DNA of 64,000 nt from Dermatemys mawii (Eukaryota; Chordata; Testudines; Dermatemydidae). Below are positions 46,162-58,009 of the stretch, piece by piece. The stretch spans positions 22,484,124-22,548,123 of the forward strand of contig ML677348.1 in assembly GCA_007922305.1 (NCBI GenBank), read 5' to 3'. Under the pieces are notes generated by a model, which was given only the letters and a program-made list of their open reading frames with translations, did no database searches and had not been told where the DNA came from. The position numbers and the translations under genes were made by a program. The stretch's first letter is position 1, and each line of letters begins with the position of its first letter.

Positions 46162-46245
46162 GTAAGAAGAGCATTCAAAAACTCATCTCTCTCACTACCA
46201 GAAGTTGGCCCAATAAAAGATGTTACCTCACCCACCTTGTCTCTG
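46162..46245 (+). mobile_element. PLE-type tail, plus-strand copy of an inverted pair
   Basis: 'catctctctcactaccagaagttggcccaataaaagatgttacctcacccaccttgtctct' is the reverse complement of the neighbouring copy with very few differences over more than 40 bases. The GAAA position reads CAAA here, and the part between core and GAAA is shortened. Confidence 0.6.
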
Positions 46246-46249
46246 ATCG

Positions 46250-47880
46250 GCAAGATGGTCAGGATAGAATGCAGGGTTCTGCAGATAATTACAACATGTG
46301 CTGACATACAGCTGTTTAATCCATAATCCTGTTTCTTACCTAAAAAATGCTCAGTCTAGACTCCAGATGTTGCTTTTGAAATGAACTGCCTGGATAAGTA
46401 AATTACACGGACACACACACTCTCACTTAATTTGCCCTGATATGCCAGCAAACTGGCCTGGGGGCAAATAATGCTCTTGCTTTACCCTGTGAAACTCCAG
46501 TTATAATGGTGGATTGCCTGGGTGTAAATGAGGGCAGAATTAGTCCTCAAGAGTCAATTAAATCCAAAATTAAATGATGTGAATTAAATCTGAAACATTT
46601 ATGCTTAAGCCATAGCTATTTTTAATGTTTCACTCTTATGCCAAAGCTGCTTTTATATTTCTCCTAAACTCTGTTAGTGTAATGTCTGTGGGTGTTTCTT
46701 TGGGGCTATCGCCGAGCCAGGCTTTGTGATGCTCTCCCAGCCAGTGGGTGACTAATATTGAGCTATTTTCAGACCGCATTAGTTTCCTTTTCTCTTTTTA
46801 AGAATGGTTTCTTCTCTTACTGTTTTTTTCCCTGATGCTTTTATTTTATTTTCAGATTTTTATTTCTAGTGCAAAATTTTTTTTTAATGTTTGTTTTTTA
46901 ATGACTGAAAATCCTAGCTAACTGAGTAGAGGCTGGTGCCTCCAAAATTTCTCCCAAACAGGTAGAATGGGTTACTGCTTTGCCAGTTTTGTGCATACTA
47001 GCACCTGAATCCTTTTTCCTAGCCAGATCAAGCCCCACAGATCTGTTTGTGTGGATCTGCACAACTGCATAGATGGGGTATGATTGGAAGCTGCCTCAGC
47101 ACCACCCTCCTACTCTCGCTAGATTTGGAATGGGATCTCCATAGTTTCAAGGATCTGACATGTGGGGCTGTGATAGGAAGGAGGAAGACACAGGAGAAAT
47201 GCATTACCTGCATTTCCTATTGAGTCCTATTGAGGGACTCCTGGGGCTGTCTCACATGGGGAAAATCATTGGATCCATGCTGCCAGAGGGCTGGAGGAAA
47301 GCCATGAGAGTCCTCAGCAATGCTGTGGGGGTGCAGTTTCTCCTCCTGGATGCCTCTTTCCCTCCTATAGAACCCTGAGACCCACACAAATACCAGGATA
47401 TCCACCAGGTTGTGAGGCCTGATTACCCAGGGTATGAGTCCCCTGACTCCCACAATAGGCAAAATCTGAGCCTGGGTTTTTACCCAGTCCTTACTCTGGC
47501 AAAGTTGACTGGGTGCAAAAGAGAATGCTACAAAAATAGCTTAGCAGATATTTCATACAAAGTCACTGTACAATTCTCCACAGTTGGCAGGCTTTTTCAA
47601 GAGAGGTCCAGGGCTAGAATAGCAAGGCCATTGTATGGCAGGAGTGAGTGGCATTGGCAGAGTGTCATAGGGAAGTTTGCACAGTGCCTGCCTGTAGTAT
47701 GTCTGGCTCTAGGTGGCCTTGCTAGTCACTTAGCACTAAATTCACTCTGCACATGAAAAATGGTCACCTCTAGTTGCTAAATTGTAGCGTGATGTGAATT
47801 AAAATGTCCCAGTTAAATCCTACCAGTTCCAGGGTTTGTATAAAGAAATAGAAGTACTAATACAGGACGGTGTTATTTCT
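46250..47880. other. Unique non-coding DNA
   Basis: No gene. 46540-46830 is AT-rich with little repeat character and could be conserved non-coding DNA, but this cannot be tested here. Confidence 0.45.
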
Positions 47881-47884
47881 AAGC

Positions 47885-48277
47885 TCTAGTCTACACTACA
47901 GAGTTAGGTTGATGAAAGGCAGTTTACGTTGACCTAACTCTGTAAGTGTCTAAAATTTCACTCCTTCCGCCATAATTCACCTTCTCTGCTGATTTAATAA
48001 CAGCACCCCCATGAGAGGCATAGAGTTTGATGTAGTTAGGTCAATGCAGAGTCAGTGCAGATGCTATGTTCCTTCCATCGACTGTTGCTGGCTTTCAGAA
48101 GCCATCCCACATTGCCCCACACTGACAGTTCAATCGGTGGAAGCACTTCTGGTGAGGACATGCATTGCCAACACAAGAAGCAAAGTGTAGACACACACAA
48201 ACGATGTAATTACTGCGGCGGTTGTACAACCGCCGCAAGTTAGGTTGACTTTATTATGTAGCAGAAACATGCTCTAA
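47885..48277. mobile_element. MITE with 'tagtctacact' end and internal palindrome
   Basis: Left end 'tctagtctacactacagagttaggttgatg'; right end 'aagttaggttgactttattatgtagcagaaacatgctct', its diverged inverse. Inner phrases 'ttacgttgacctaactctgtaagtgtc', 'catgagaggcatagagtttgatgtagttaggtc' and 'caagaagcaaagtgtagacacac' are typical of a common turtle MITE. A perfect 24-base palindrome lies at 48214-48237. Confidence 0.75.
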
Positions 48278-48454
48278 GTGGCTTAGCCATTGCTATATAC
48301 ATAGATAGTGCATGATGCTATGACACAGAATGCACAGAGCTTGATTATGAAAGAGGACTCAGTCTGGCCTCCTCTGATGTGCACGCCAACAATTTCATGT
48401 GTGTTTTTAAATCATGATTAAGGGGCTTGTACATGTACACTCTACCAACTGTGC

Positions 48455-48590
48455 GTGGAGGTATTAGTATCAATAACAGTTATGCTGTCCCCTCAACCAG
48501 GGATCAGGGCCCTATCGAGTACAGTACATAGGAGTAAAACAAAGAAACGTCCCACCCCATCCCTGCTCTGGAGAGCTCATTGTTTAGACT
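48455..48590 (-). repeat. MIR/CORE-SINE-like tail fragment
   Basis: 'caaccagggatcagggccctatcgagtacagtacataggagtaaaac' then 'ccctgctctggagagctcattgttta' is the reverse-orientation tail seen at 9.3 kb. It abuts the CR1 that follows. Confidence 0.55.
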
Positions 48591-49138
48591 CATAGACTTT
48601 AAGCCCAGAAGGGACCATTGTGATCATCTAGACGGACCTGCACATTGCAGGCCACAGAACCTCACCCACTCACTCCAGTAATAGACCATAACCTCTGGCT
48701 GAGTTACTGAAGTCCTCAAATCATGATTTAAAGAATTCAAGTTACAGAGAATCTGCCTACTTTAAACCTGCAAATGACCCAGGCCCCAACCTGTAGAGGA
48801 AGGGAAAAAAAAACCCAGGGTCTCTGCCAATCAGATTAAAGGAAAATTCCTTCCCGACCCCAAACATCAGATGGATCATGTGATCAAATGGACCCTGAGC
48901 ATGTGGGCAAGACCCACCAGTCAGATACTTGGGAAAGAATTCGCTGTAGTAATTCAGAGCCCTCCCCATATAGTGTCCCATCTCCAGCCATTGGGGATTT
49001 TTGCTATTAGCAGTCACCGATGGGCCACCTGCCATTGTAGGCAGTCTCATCATACCATCCCCTCCATAAACTTGTCAAGCATTGTCTTGAAGCCAGTTAA
49101 GATTTTTGCCCCCACTGCTCCCCTTGGAAGGTTGTTTA
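48590..49138 (-). mobile_element. CR1 LINE 3' end, minus orientation
   Basis: It starts 'catagactttaagcccagaagggaccattgtgatcatctag', the reverse of a CR1 3' end. It continues through 'gctgagttactgaagtcctcaaatcatgatttaaag', 'gcatgtgggcaagacccaccag' and 'ccattgtaggcagtctcatcataccatcccctcc' to 'gttaagatttttgcccccactgctccccttgg', where the element is cut off. It is the same subfamily as 11530-11912 in inverse orientation. Mostly 3' UTR and the last coding region, so no useful frame is present. Confidence 0.85.
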
Positions 49139-49139
49139 C

Positions 49140-51040
49140 TAGGATGATCATACAATGCAACAGATGGTTCAAGAGACAAAATGATGGGGCACAAGGTAAC
49201 AACAGAAGTGGATACGTTTGCCAGCATTGTCTCTCTCCACCAGTCTACGCAATGCTGCGATTGCTGAAAAAAGGCTAAAAGATGTTTGCACATACACAAA
49301 AAGAGTCTGTCTTGAAGCCTCTTTCAAAATTAGACCCTAATTCTCGAGGAATACTCATTATAATAAAATTAATAGAATACATTAATACCTGGCATAATAT
49401 AGTTAATCTAACAGACTATTTTTCTAGAATATCTTTTTCTGAATAATTTTCTTATTAATTTTCATTAAGAAACAAACAACAAAATGCAAAAAGGGAAAGG
49501 ACTTACAGCTTGTATGTGGCACCAAATGCCACATACTTCACAGGATAGCCAATACATTTTTTTAAAAAAGAGTTAACTTGTAGTAGCAATAATGTCTACT
49601 TTGTAAACAGTGTTCATTTGACCTATTTGTACTCTACCCTTGTGCTTTTGTATTTCCTGTGTTGTCTCTCTTTCTAAGTCGGAAATTCTTAAAGATTTTT
49701 AAAACAAAAAAAATCCAGCCATCCATGAAGTGCAGGAGAAACTTGATTTGCTTGTAAATAATACACCAGTCCAACAATTCAGTAGATTTTGTACTTTTCA
49801 GCTAAATTCTATAGAGGGGTCTGTGTTATGTTTGGACAGCTGTTGCTATTAAAACTCTTGCCAAGTAAGTTTTAAAAAAAGCCACCTTCTAACTGCCATA
49901 TTAACAATTACCCCGGGAAATTTACAGGCACTTCAGTGCCAAATTCTGAAACCTTTCTAGAGCTACCTTTAGGGTTACTTTGAAATCTATTTTACAGTAC
50001 AGGGTTTGCAATCACTTTGCTTTACCACACACTCTCCTTTTCACATCACAGAACTACCACAAAGTAAGATTTTCTTTTAAAAAAAATATACTCAGGTGCT
50101 GGTGTATCCCAGTTCTTTTATTTTGGGGAAACTTCAGACCAGGTGTTCTATTTGGCTATGGGGAAAAAATTAGGAGAATTGCCCTGCTAAATGAAAATGA
50201 GTTACTCCTCCGCTGGCCGAAGGGCAAACTGAATTCTTTAATACTTCCAGGGACTTCACTAAAACCAAAGCAGGGGATGTATATGTAATGGAGATATTTC
50301 TCAAAATGGAGGGAGCAGTTCTTTAATTTAGCAGATGCCATGTTATGCACATGTACTCCTGCACATGCAAATGGAAATGGACGTGTGCTGAAAGGGAACC
50401 TGGAGATCTCAAGATGCTGGGGAGCATACAGAGAAGGCACAATCAACCATCTTTCCTATGTTATTCAAGTGAATCCCTGTTCATGCATTTTTTCAGCTTA
50501 ATAATGTACTTTGTATTAGCTTTGTGTGTCCTAAGGGATGGAATATCTGAGTTTCGGAGGGCACAGAAGAAGCAGAGTTGAGACCAGCTATTTTATGAAC
50601 TCAGCAGATCCATAACTAGAGTGGGATTCAAAGCATTTTGAGGGAACGCTTTCCCATCTGAATGAGAGAATTCAATGGGAATGTGAATTACAATGGAGTC
50701 GGGGGTTCCACATTTTTTTCATAAGAGAACATTTCTATTTTACCATCTTGTGGAGATTTTCCTCTTGGTGCCAGGCAGAATCTTCATTCACAAAATATAC
50801 AACTTATTTCCGGTCTCCCTACAACCCAATGATTCTGTGCCAGTTGAAAGTAAATCAGAAGCCACGGAAAACCTGGCACCGAGTGCTGGATCTTTCCCCT
50901 CTGTGAAGATCCTGAGCAGTGGTAACTGTTGTAAGATTTTGGCATGCAGTTTTCACCCAGTACTGAAAAGAGATCAGTGTGACCATGCTAAAGCAGTCTG
51001 GTGAGACTAACATTTCAAATTACACAATGGTTACCAACGA
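49140..51040. other. Unique non-coding DNA
   Basis: No gene or clear repeat recognised. Short frames only. Confidence 0.5.
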
Positions 51041-51042
51041 GA

Positions 51043-51270
51043 GGTGTGGTCCAGTGGTGTGACCACAGGGCTGAGAGCCAGAAATTCCCATGCTTCAGTT
51101 TTGGCTCGGTCACTGCCTCCCTCCAGCAAGTTATTTCAAAAACCTGCCTCCATTTCATCACCCACATGATAGGGATAATGATACTTACTAACAGGTACCA
51201 ACCCCAATCGGGGGATGAAGAGAGTTCATTTATCTTTTCCTGTTTGGAAAAACACTTTGAAGAGCAGGGC
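51043..51270 (+). repeat. MIR-like SINE
   Basis: 'gtggtccagtggtgtgaccacagggctgagagccagaaattcc', 'ttttggctcggtcactgcctccctccagcaagttatttc' and 'gatagggataatgatacttac' follow MIR order from head to core, ending near 'aaaaacactttgaagag'. Confidence 0.65.
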
Positions 51271-51279
51271 AAAGGTTAG

Positions 51280-52855
51280 AATATTTTGCTGAAAATATCA
51301 GTCCTGGTTTGGCTTTGAATCTGGGAGAAACTTTTTTGGAAAGAAATGGTCCATTTATCTAAGCTCTAAATGGTCACCTAGGATACAGAATGCTCAGCCT
51401 ACTTGATTTCATTGAGCTGGATTGGATAAAAGACAAAATGTGGTTGTTGCAGTGATTGGGGAACAAAGTAAAATGTTCCCTGGCCCCAGATGCTGGTTTC
51501 TGCTTAATGACTCACTAAACGAGCTATCCAGGTGGGGAAAATTACATTAAATATTTTTTCAGCTCTTGCGTATACAGTAAGGACATTCTTCTTCCAGGAG
51601 CAAAAGCACTGCCTCAGCTCATCCTTTGGAGGTGTTTGTGTTACCATTCCCATGGTAACAAGAAAGGATTAAATCGGGACTTTAAAAAATTGTGCAGTGA
51701 GGCATGGATGGGGAGTAATATTGTAAAACCATGCACTGGCTTTTAAGGGATCTGTTGCTTCTATATTAAACACATGGAGCAGAAATTCCTGATGCCACTG
51801 GCTAAAAATAGCACATCAGCCTTTATTATTGCACAGTGACTTTTATGTATAAAAAAATCGAGCAAGTGTTAATTAAAGCAGGTTGCAGAAATGGAAGAGT
51901 CTGAAAATCTACCTTTGTCTAGGCTGAAATCTGTGTCTGTTGCCCTGCCTGCGGGATGGTGTTTTCATGAAACATAGCTGTTCCGGAGCAACATCCATGA
52001 CCATGGTTCTATGTGAACTGTGCTATAACACATGGACTTGAGCTGAAACTTAAAATCGGAGCCCCCCTAATTTTCAGGGCTGGGTGCAGTTGGGATTCAA
52101 ATCTTTGACTCTGAACCTTTAGTTTTGGTTGTGGTCTGAGAGCTATTTTCTAGATTTAGTTTGAATACCACTCTGTGATCCTGCAAGATTTTGCTGCTGT
52201 CCTACCCAGATGCCCTGGCCAGATGGATAAAGCCTATCAAATAGAATGGGGATGAAACCAAAAGATTTTGTAGAAATTACTCTAAACAACCTATCAAACT
52301 GAAAGGAGAATTATAGCCCTACCATGGAATTCAGTAATACTGATCTTTAGATGTTCCCCAGATTTCCCAGAGCAATGTTCCATAAAGGCAGGTTTGGCCT
52401 TGAACCTTAATTCAGAACTCTACCTTAAAACTAAACCAGGTCTGGAGCTGAATAGTCTCTCGTCAGCCCATCTCTGGTTACATTATAATTCATGTTCCTG
52501 GTCATAACAGTTTGCACCCATGTGAACAGCTGTGCTAGGCAGTAATTTGGTCTTTAAGATGATTTGCAAGTCCAGTTGCAAGCTCAAAGTTAATCAGATT
52601 GCCTAGAGAATTTTCATAAACACTAAAAAATATTGCCCCATTTCATAAGGGGAAGGCAGAGAAGCGCACTAGTAAGTTTCACTTTTAGGCAGGACATTTT
52701 AGGGCTTCTTTTGTAATTAACTATTTAAGACCGATAAAGAATTTTTCCCATAAACCTAAACAACACTGAGCCAAGCCAGAACTCACAAGTTAAACATTTA
52801 CCAACTCCAAGAATTTTCAAGCTTCTGTTTATCACTATCTCAGATGTTTGGCTAC
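51280..52855. other. Unique non-coding DNA, part possibly conserved
   Basis: No gene. 51540-51850 lacks repeat signatures and contains the inverted motif gttaccat-tccc-atggtaac at 51640-51659. It may be a regulatory element, but nothing here proves it. Confidence 0.4.
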
Positions 52856-52859
52856 AGAC

Positions 52860-53120
52860 TGCAGTTCATGTCTCACTATCTTATACTTCTTAAAGGCTAA
52901 GTTAGGCAGGTCCTGCTGCATTCAGTTAGTGAACTGATGCTCCTTCAGATCTGTGTGAGCCAACATTTGATAGTTTTCATGGTCTCATCATATTTAACAG
53001 CCTTTTCCATCACTGTTCTGCTATGTGATTGCTGCTACTCCATACTAATTACTTGCTCTTTAAATGCGAAGTGAGGCTGGCACTGCTGCATTCAGTTAAT
53101 AGACTGATACAAGGTTCATC
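52860..53120. repeat. Ancient tandem duplication (about 165 bp offset)
   Basis: 'ttcttaaaggctaagttaggcaggtcctgctgcattcagttagtgaactgatgc' (from about 52888) and 'ctctttaaatgcgaagtgaggctggcactgctgcattcagttaatagactgatac' (from about 53054) align over roughly 50 bases with about a quarter of positions changed. Confidence 0.6.
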
Positions 53121-53129
53121 TTTAATTTC

Positions 53130-55315
53130 ACCTTGCTTGCAAAGAGTAATTTAATGAACAGTCAGTAAGCTGGAAATTCTCTTCCCAGCACCCAGCACAG
53201 GTAACTCAGATGGTTGATGGGCAACTTCGTAGGGGCAGAACAGAAGCAAAGTAGCCCTAAAGGCAACAGTAGATTCTGTAGCAATGGCATTCCTCACTGA
53301 GAGAGAGGGCAGGTAAGGATCTGTGGATCCAGAGCAGAGATCTCTGGATTCTCTGGAAGTGATAGGCATTATCAGGACAGGATTGTGTTCCTAACAGCCC
53401 AATAGCACCTTATTTCAATGTGTGACTGGTGAGGATGTGACTGTTTGCTTCCCAGCTTATGGCTGTCTCTGCTGCTTAGCCAAAGGCCTTAGCCTAAGAA
53501 CAGGGCCTCAGACTGTCATAGCAAGAGAAGGCTCTTACTCCAGCAGACAGTGATTTTGATTCTTTCTTTTATATCTCTATAACTAGTTAAGTGATAAGAA
53601 TACACCTAAATTCTTAAAGTATAGGCCTTTGCGGACAGGCCTGAATATCTATATCCTAAAAGGTGACCTGGAGAACAGAGGACAGGGGCCTCACTTGTGC
53701 TGGACCTGTTAAGGGAGAGGTCCTTGAAATATACATACGTTCAGCAGGCCTTTCATTGGCTCAGTTTGCGAAGCCTGGGACAATACCTTCACATTTGTGT
53801 AATTGATGGGGATGCTGGGACATTTCCAGTATTTAGGGACATTTGTCTTCACACCTCAGTAGCAAAGGGCACACCGTATGGCACCTCCTATGAAAGGAAG
53901 CACATTCCTTCCCCTGGATAATGAAGTGATCTGCTGTGGAATACAGGCACAACTGAGCCCCATTCCCAGTAGGTGTACATTGAGGTCACTTCAGTGCCAA
54001 TTTACACCAGCTGGGAACTTGGTCCAGTTTGCATTATACATTATATAACCCAGTACGGGGTGGGTGTGTGCTACAGGTCCCCCCTCTGTGTCCAATCTAC
54101 AGAGGATATGAGTGAGTTTCAGCCCCACATAAGAAGTTTTATCTCAAGCTGTAGCAGCTCATGCATTTGGCAATGTGGTCCTAGTGTGTTGACCGAAGTG
54201 GCAGCTGTCACATAAGTGGGGTGGTTTCTGGAATGTGAACTGCTGCTGGCCTCAGCTGTAGCAACTCCAGGCTACAATAAACACATGGTGAACTGAGTTC
54301 GAAAAAATTCAGACCTCAGCTACTCAAAGTAAAGAAGATCTACACTTCTTAGATAGAGTGGCAGGCTTGCTTCAGGACTGCTTCAGGCCAACATTACATA
54401 CGACAGAGCCAATATATTAGATCTGCCTTAGATAAGAAAAGACCTTTCTTTGGTGAATTAGGTAACGGCTCCCTTCTGCTGATCACTGCTGCATGCCTTG
54501 CTATTGCATATGTTCCCATATCCCCAAAGCTTTGGTCGTTATATGTAATCCTTGCAAACAGAAAGGGATCTCAGGGAAAGAAAGAAACAAATTATATTGA
54601 AATAACTGAAAGCTTCATGTGAGTGGAAATGAACCAAAAGTCCCTGCTGTTGAATTTATTTTCACTAGTTCTCAGCTTTACAGAGATTCAGTAAAATGAA
54701 ATTTGATAATAATTCCAGCTAGTTACAATGTCCAAAAAGAGTGAAAATATCTTCAAATTGGATGAAACTTGATGCTGCCAGAACTCTGCTGACTCCCTCT
54801 CCAGTGTATTTCCAAATCACATTCCTCCATTACTATGTTAAGTGCTGCCCAAAGAATCAACAATAAATCAAAGAACCTGCAATATGGTTCTTTTTATAAT
54901 TCATCTATAAATTTCATGGAACGATGGATTTCTTCTTATGAAATTTCAGTTGAGACATTGGAGGATACAAGGAACTCTTGGGTTTTACTGTATTACAAGT
55001 GCTTTGGTTAAAGAGACATTGTCAAGGTAAAACCCGACTCCACTCCAGCCCTAAATCATCGTTATTCCAGATTCACCTCCAATAGGAAAAAATGGCCTTT
55101 AAATCAAGAACTACCATGGTCTTAATCCCATCTGAGCAATCTAATTACAACAAACCTTGTGAAGGTGGCCATGGACATGTGGTGAGCACAGGTATGCTTG
55201 CTACACTGTTCCTTCTTTCTTCCAGCCTGCTTTATGCAGCTAAGAGAGTGTTTGTTTTAAAATCAAGATGGGATGTTTTATGCTCCAATTCAAACAGGAA
55301 TGATTCTGGGAAAGG
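53130..55315. other. Unique non-coding DNA
   Basis: No gene or clear mobile element recognised. Frames are short and without motif. Confidence 0.5.
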
Positions 55316-55319
55316 TCTA

Positions 55320-55395
55320 TAGGCTGTGTCATGAAGAAGGTCAGACTATATAATCACAATGATCCCTTCAGGCTGTGGAATGCATGAATTTGAAC
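55320..55395 (+). repeat. CR1- or SINE-type 3' tail scrap
   Basis: 'taggctgtgtcatgaagaaggtcagactatataatcacaatgatcccttcaggctgtggaatgcatgaa' matches the CR1/SINE tail order 'gtcagactagatgatcacaatggtcccttctggcc...aatctatgaa'. The body upstream is lost or unrecognisable. Confidence 0.6.
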
Positions 55396-55456
55396 AAGAA
55401 TTCCCAATGAATGGCTCCAGAGAGCAGCACTTCCATCACATTGTTCACTCTGCTTT

Positions 55457-55577
55457 AGGGTATCTAGACAGCAACTGTGAAAAATTGGGACAGGGTGGGG
55501 AGTAATAGGAGCCTATATAAGAAAAAGATCCAAAAATCAGGACTGTCCCACTAAAATCAGGACATCTGGTCACCCTA
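55457..55577. mobile_element. Short MITE with AGGGT...ACCCT ends
   Basis: Left 'tagggtatctagacagc' and right 'gacatctggtcacccta' are inverted ends of the form AGGGTGACCAGATGTCC. The body 'gaaaaattgggacagggtggggagtaataggagcctatataagaaaaagatcc' and 'atcaggactgtcccactaaaatc' is a widespread turtle repeat. About 120 bp, non-coding. Confidence 0.7.
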
Positions 55578-55609
55578 CTCTGCTTGTGTGTGATTGCCTT
55601 TCCCCTGTT

Positions 55610-55745
55610 CTGTGGCTGTCTTGTCTACTTAGATTATAAACTCCTTGGGGGCAGGGACCATCTACTACTCTGTGTTTGTACAGTTCCTAGGCCAATGCAG
55701 CTGTACTCTTGGCTGGCCATTAGGCACTACTATATGAATATGATT
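55610..55745 (+). repeat. MIR/CORE-SINE-like tail
   Basis: 'ttagattataaactccttgggggcagggaccatctactactctgtgtttgtacagttcctagg' then 'ctggccattaggcactac' is the plus-orientation form of the tail seen at 16.3 kb. Confidence 0.65.
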
Positions 55746-56029
55746 AGCTTTCAATCCCCTGGGGGTTCCTGAAGGCAGGAGTGAGGGCAGATTGGCTTGG
55801 CAAGGCTTGTTTCCTGGACCATGAAACATCCAGCATTTTGGATTTGTTGTTTTGCTTCCAGCTCACCAGCCAGGATTTTTGTAAACAGGAATTTTTGATC
55901 ATCAAAGTTTGGCTGTGGTTGAAAATCCAAAATATTGAATCCAAACCTCTTGATCAAAATCTCATAAAAAAATGATTTTTCCATGAGATTTCCGGGATTT
56001 CAACATCCTGTCCCAGCCAGGAATTCTGT

Positions 56030-56100
56030 GAGGCTAACTTACAAGTGGACAGTGCCTATTATTCACTGTTAATTTTTTGTTTAATTTAACCAAGTGTCTG
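56030..56100. repeat. Dispersed repeat, copy 1
   Basis: 'agtggacagtgcctattattcactgttaattttttgtttaatttaaccaag' has a diverged direct copy at 59510-59570 ('agtagatagggcctcttattcactgtttaatttg...aaccaag'). Family not recognised. Confidence 0.55.
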
Positions 56101-56689
56101 AATGTGGTGGGCATTCCTTCCTGCTCCAGCTGGGGCAGGACCGGCCCAGATAGGCTCTCCTTGAGGTGTTCCATGCAAATGGCAGCATCACTTGCACCAA
56201 GCTCTCCCTCACTGGCACCACTTTAGGGCTATTTCCTGTGCGGCTGCACTAGGGTGGGGAGAAGTCTCTGTAGGCACCCACACAAGACAGCCCCAGTTTG
56301 GCCCCATATGTGCATGTACAGTCCTATAAGATCTAAATCTTATACAATCTAATTGCATCTCGCTTCCAAAGGTCAATTTCCTAGTTTAAATTTAAACTCA
56401 GCTTCTACCTGTATTCCATAGCCTCACTGACATTCCTCGGGGGAAAACCAGTGGCCCCTGTTTGGCCTAGGGGACTCATTCCTTACTTCTCCAAAAGGCA
56501 GTAGAGTTATGGAATATTCTCATCTCCCCAGGCTCAGAGCACTGTGCCTGAGAGAACATGCACTGAAGGTCCATATCCTTGTCCCTGTCACATCCATGAC
56601 CCAACGGTAAATATCAACATAACTGTAGAGAAATCCATATGCCCATGTAACCCTTCTGCCCATCAGAGTTGGCAGCAACAAGGGCCGGG

Positions 56690-58000
56690 TTCAGTATCCA
56701 GGGGTTCCATTCCAATAGCACAATACAAAAACCGGCTCGAGCCCCCACCCAGTGACCCGGGACAACCATATACCACTCCTCTGGGCGTCTGTAAGAGACA
56801 ATACTTCCCCTCGCACAAGCACAGAGTCTGAGTGTACCAAAGCCTTTTAATAACAGGGAGAAACAATGTGGCATTATATTGGGGAAACACCACAAACAAG
56901 GTTAATAAACCAAACCATGAACCAGAAGCCCCCCTCCCAGCAACTAGGCCGTGGCCTTCCCTTTGGCTCTTGAGTTCCACAACCCCAAAAGTCACTCAAT
57001 AGTCCCAAAAGTCCAACAGCCCAAGAGTCTCTGTTCTTGGTCAGTGCAGAGTTCAAAAGTCAATTCGCAGAGTCTTACCTCCAGCCTGGGTGGAATTGGA
57101 GGGTAGGGCACGGGGCACCTTACGTGGTCCGAGGCCAACTGGGCCGCCTCTCCGTGAGGTTCCGCTGCAGCTCTCACCGCAATCGGCTCTGCTCTGCTCC
57201 GCTGGCTGTCCCACGAACCACTCTGCCCGTTGAGCCACTAGCTGCTCTGCTAGCCGACACACAGACAGCTGTGCCACACCGGTCACTCTGCCCGCAGCAC
57301 CAACGCCTCCGCTAGTCAACAGACAGCTCTGCTGCGCCGGTCACTCTGCCCGCAGCACCAACAACTCTGCTAGCTGTCCTGCTAGCCGACACACAGACTG
57401 CTCTGCTGCACCAGCCACTCTGCACTTTTTCCAGGTCCCCCCCTACTTAAGACAGTGCTCAGTGATTTCTTTAGCTCTTAAGTGATTTCAGCATACAGTA
57501 GGGGAGCCTTAGTGCAGGTGCACCAGTGAGCCCAAAGCAATTTTCAGCTCAGCAGCCTGAAACCAGGCTCCTAATGGAAGCAAAATTCAATTCTGACATT
57601 CCACAGTGGAGAGAGGCAGGGTGCAATAGGCCTGGGAGGCCCTCAGACAAAGCCCTCACCAAAAGGCATAGGCACTTGTCTACCACCTCTCTCAATCTCA
57701 CAGTGTTCTGAAATGCATGGCCCTTGCCCAGTGAGTGCTACCTAGATGATGGCGAGTCCCTCCATCGTAACAAGGGCCAAGTACATGTCCATAGTCCTTC
57801 ACTCACATAATCACAGTAACATCACTTTATCATTCCTGCCCCAATAACATAGAAACTTGGGCTCCCTCATCAGCCAAAGTGGCCATGTGGGCTGCTGTGG
57901 GCTCAGGCTAGGCGCAGTGGGTGTGTCTATGAAAATTGATCAGCCCCCAAGTTATTTTTCAAGACTCACTGCAATTCCCATAGTTCGCCACCAAATGTCA
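56690..58000. repeat. Long LTR-like interspersed unit with internal tandem repeats
   Basis: A CpG-richer block runs from 'gggttcagtatccaggggttccattcc' through 'gcacaatacaaaaaccggctcgagccccc', 'accaaagccttttaataacaggg' and a three-unit tandem repeat (57245-57422), to 'gcaggtgcaccagtgagcccaaagcaattttcagc' and 'gggctccctcatcagccaaagtggccatg'. I recall these phrases occurring together in turtle genomes, probably as an LTR of an endogenous element. No viral coding remnant, primer site or partner LTR is visible. Strand and exact ends are uncertain, and frames inside it are incidental. Confidence 0.4.
57245..57422. repeat. Three-unit tandem repeat, about 58-62 bp
   Basis: Units start at 57245 (62 bp), 57307 (58 bp) and 57365 (58 bp). 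Each follows CTCTGCTAGCCGACACACAG, then CTGTGCC or CTGCTGC, then ACCGGTCACTCTGCCCGCAG or a close variant. The third unit has 'ctgtcctgctagcc' inserted and ends earlier. Confidence 0.8.
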
Positions 58001-58009
58001 GAATATATC

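Noticed and set aside
57037..57319. Overlapping 92- and 88-codon frames on opposite strands
   Set aside because: They lie within the CpG-rich tandem repeats of an LTR-like unit, with no motif.
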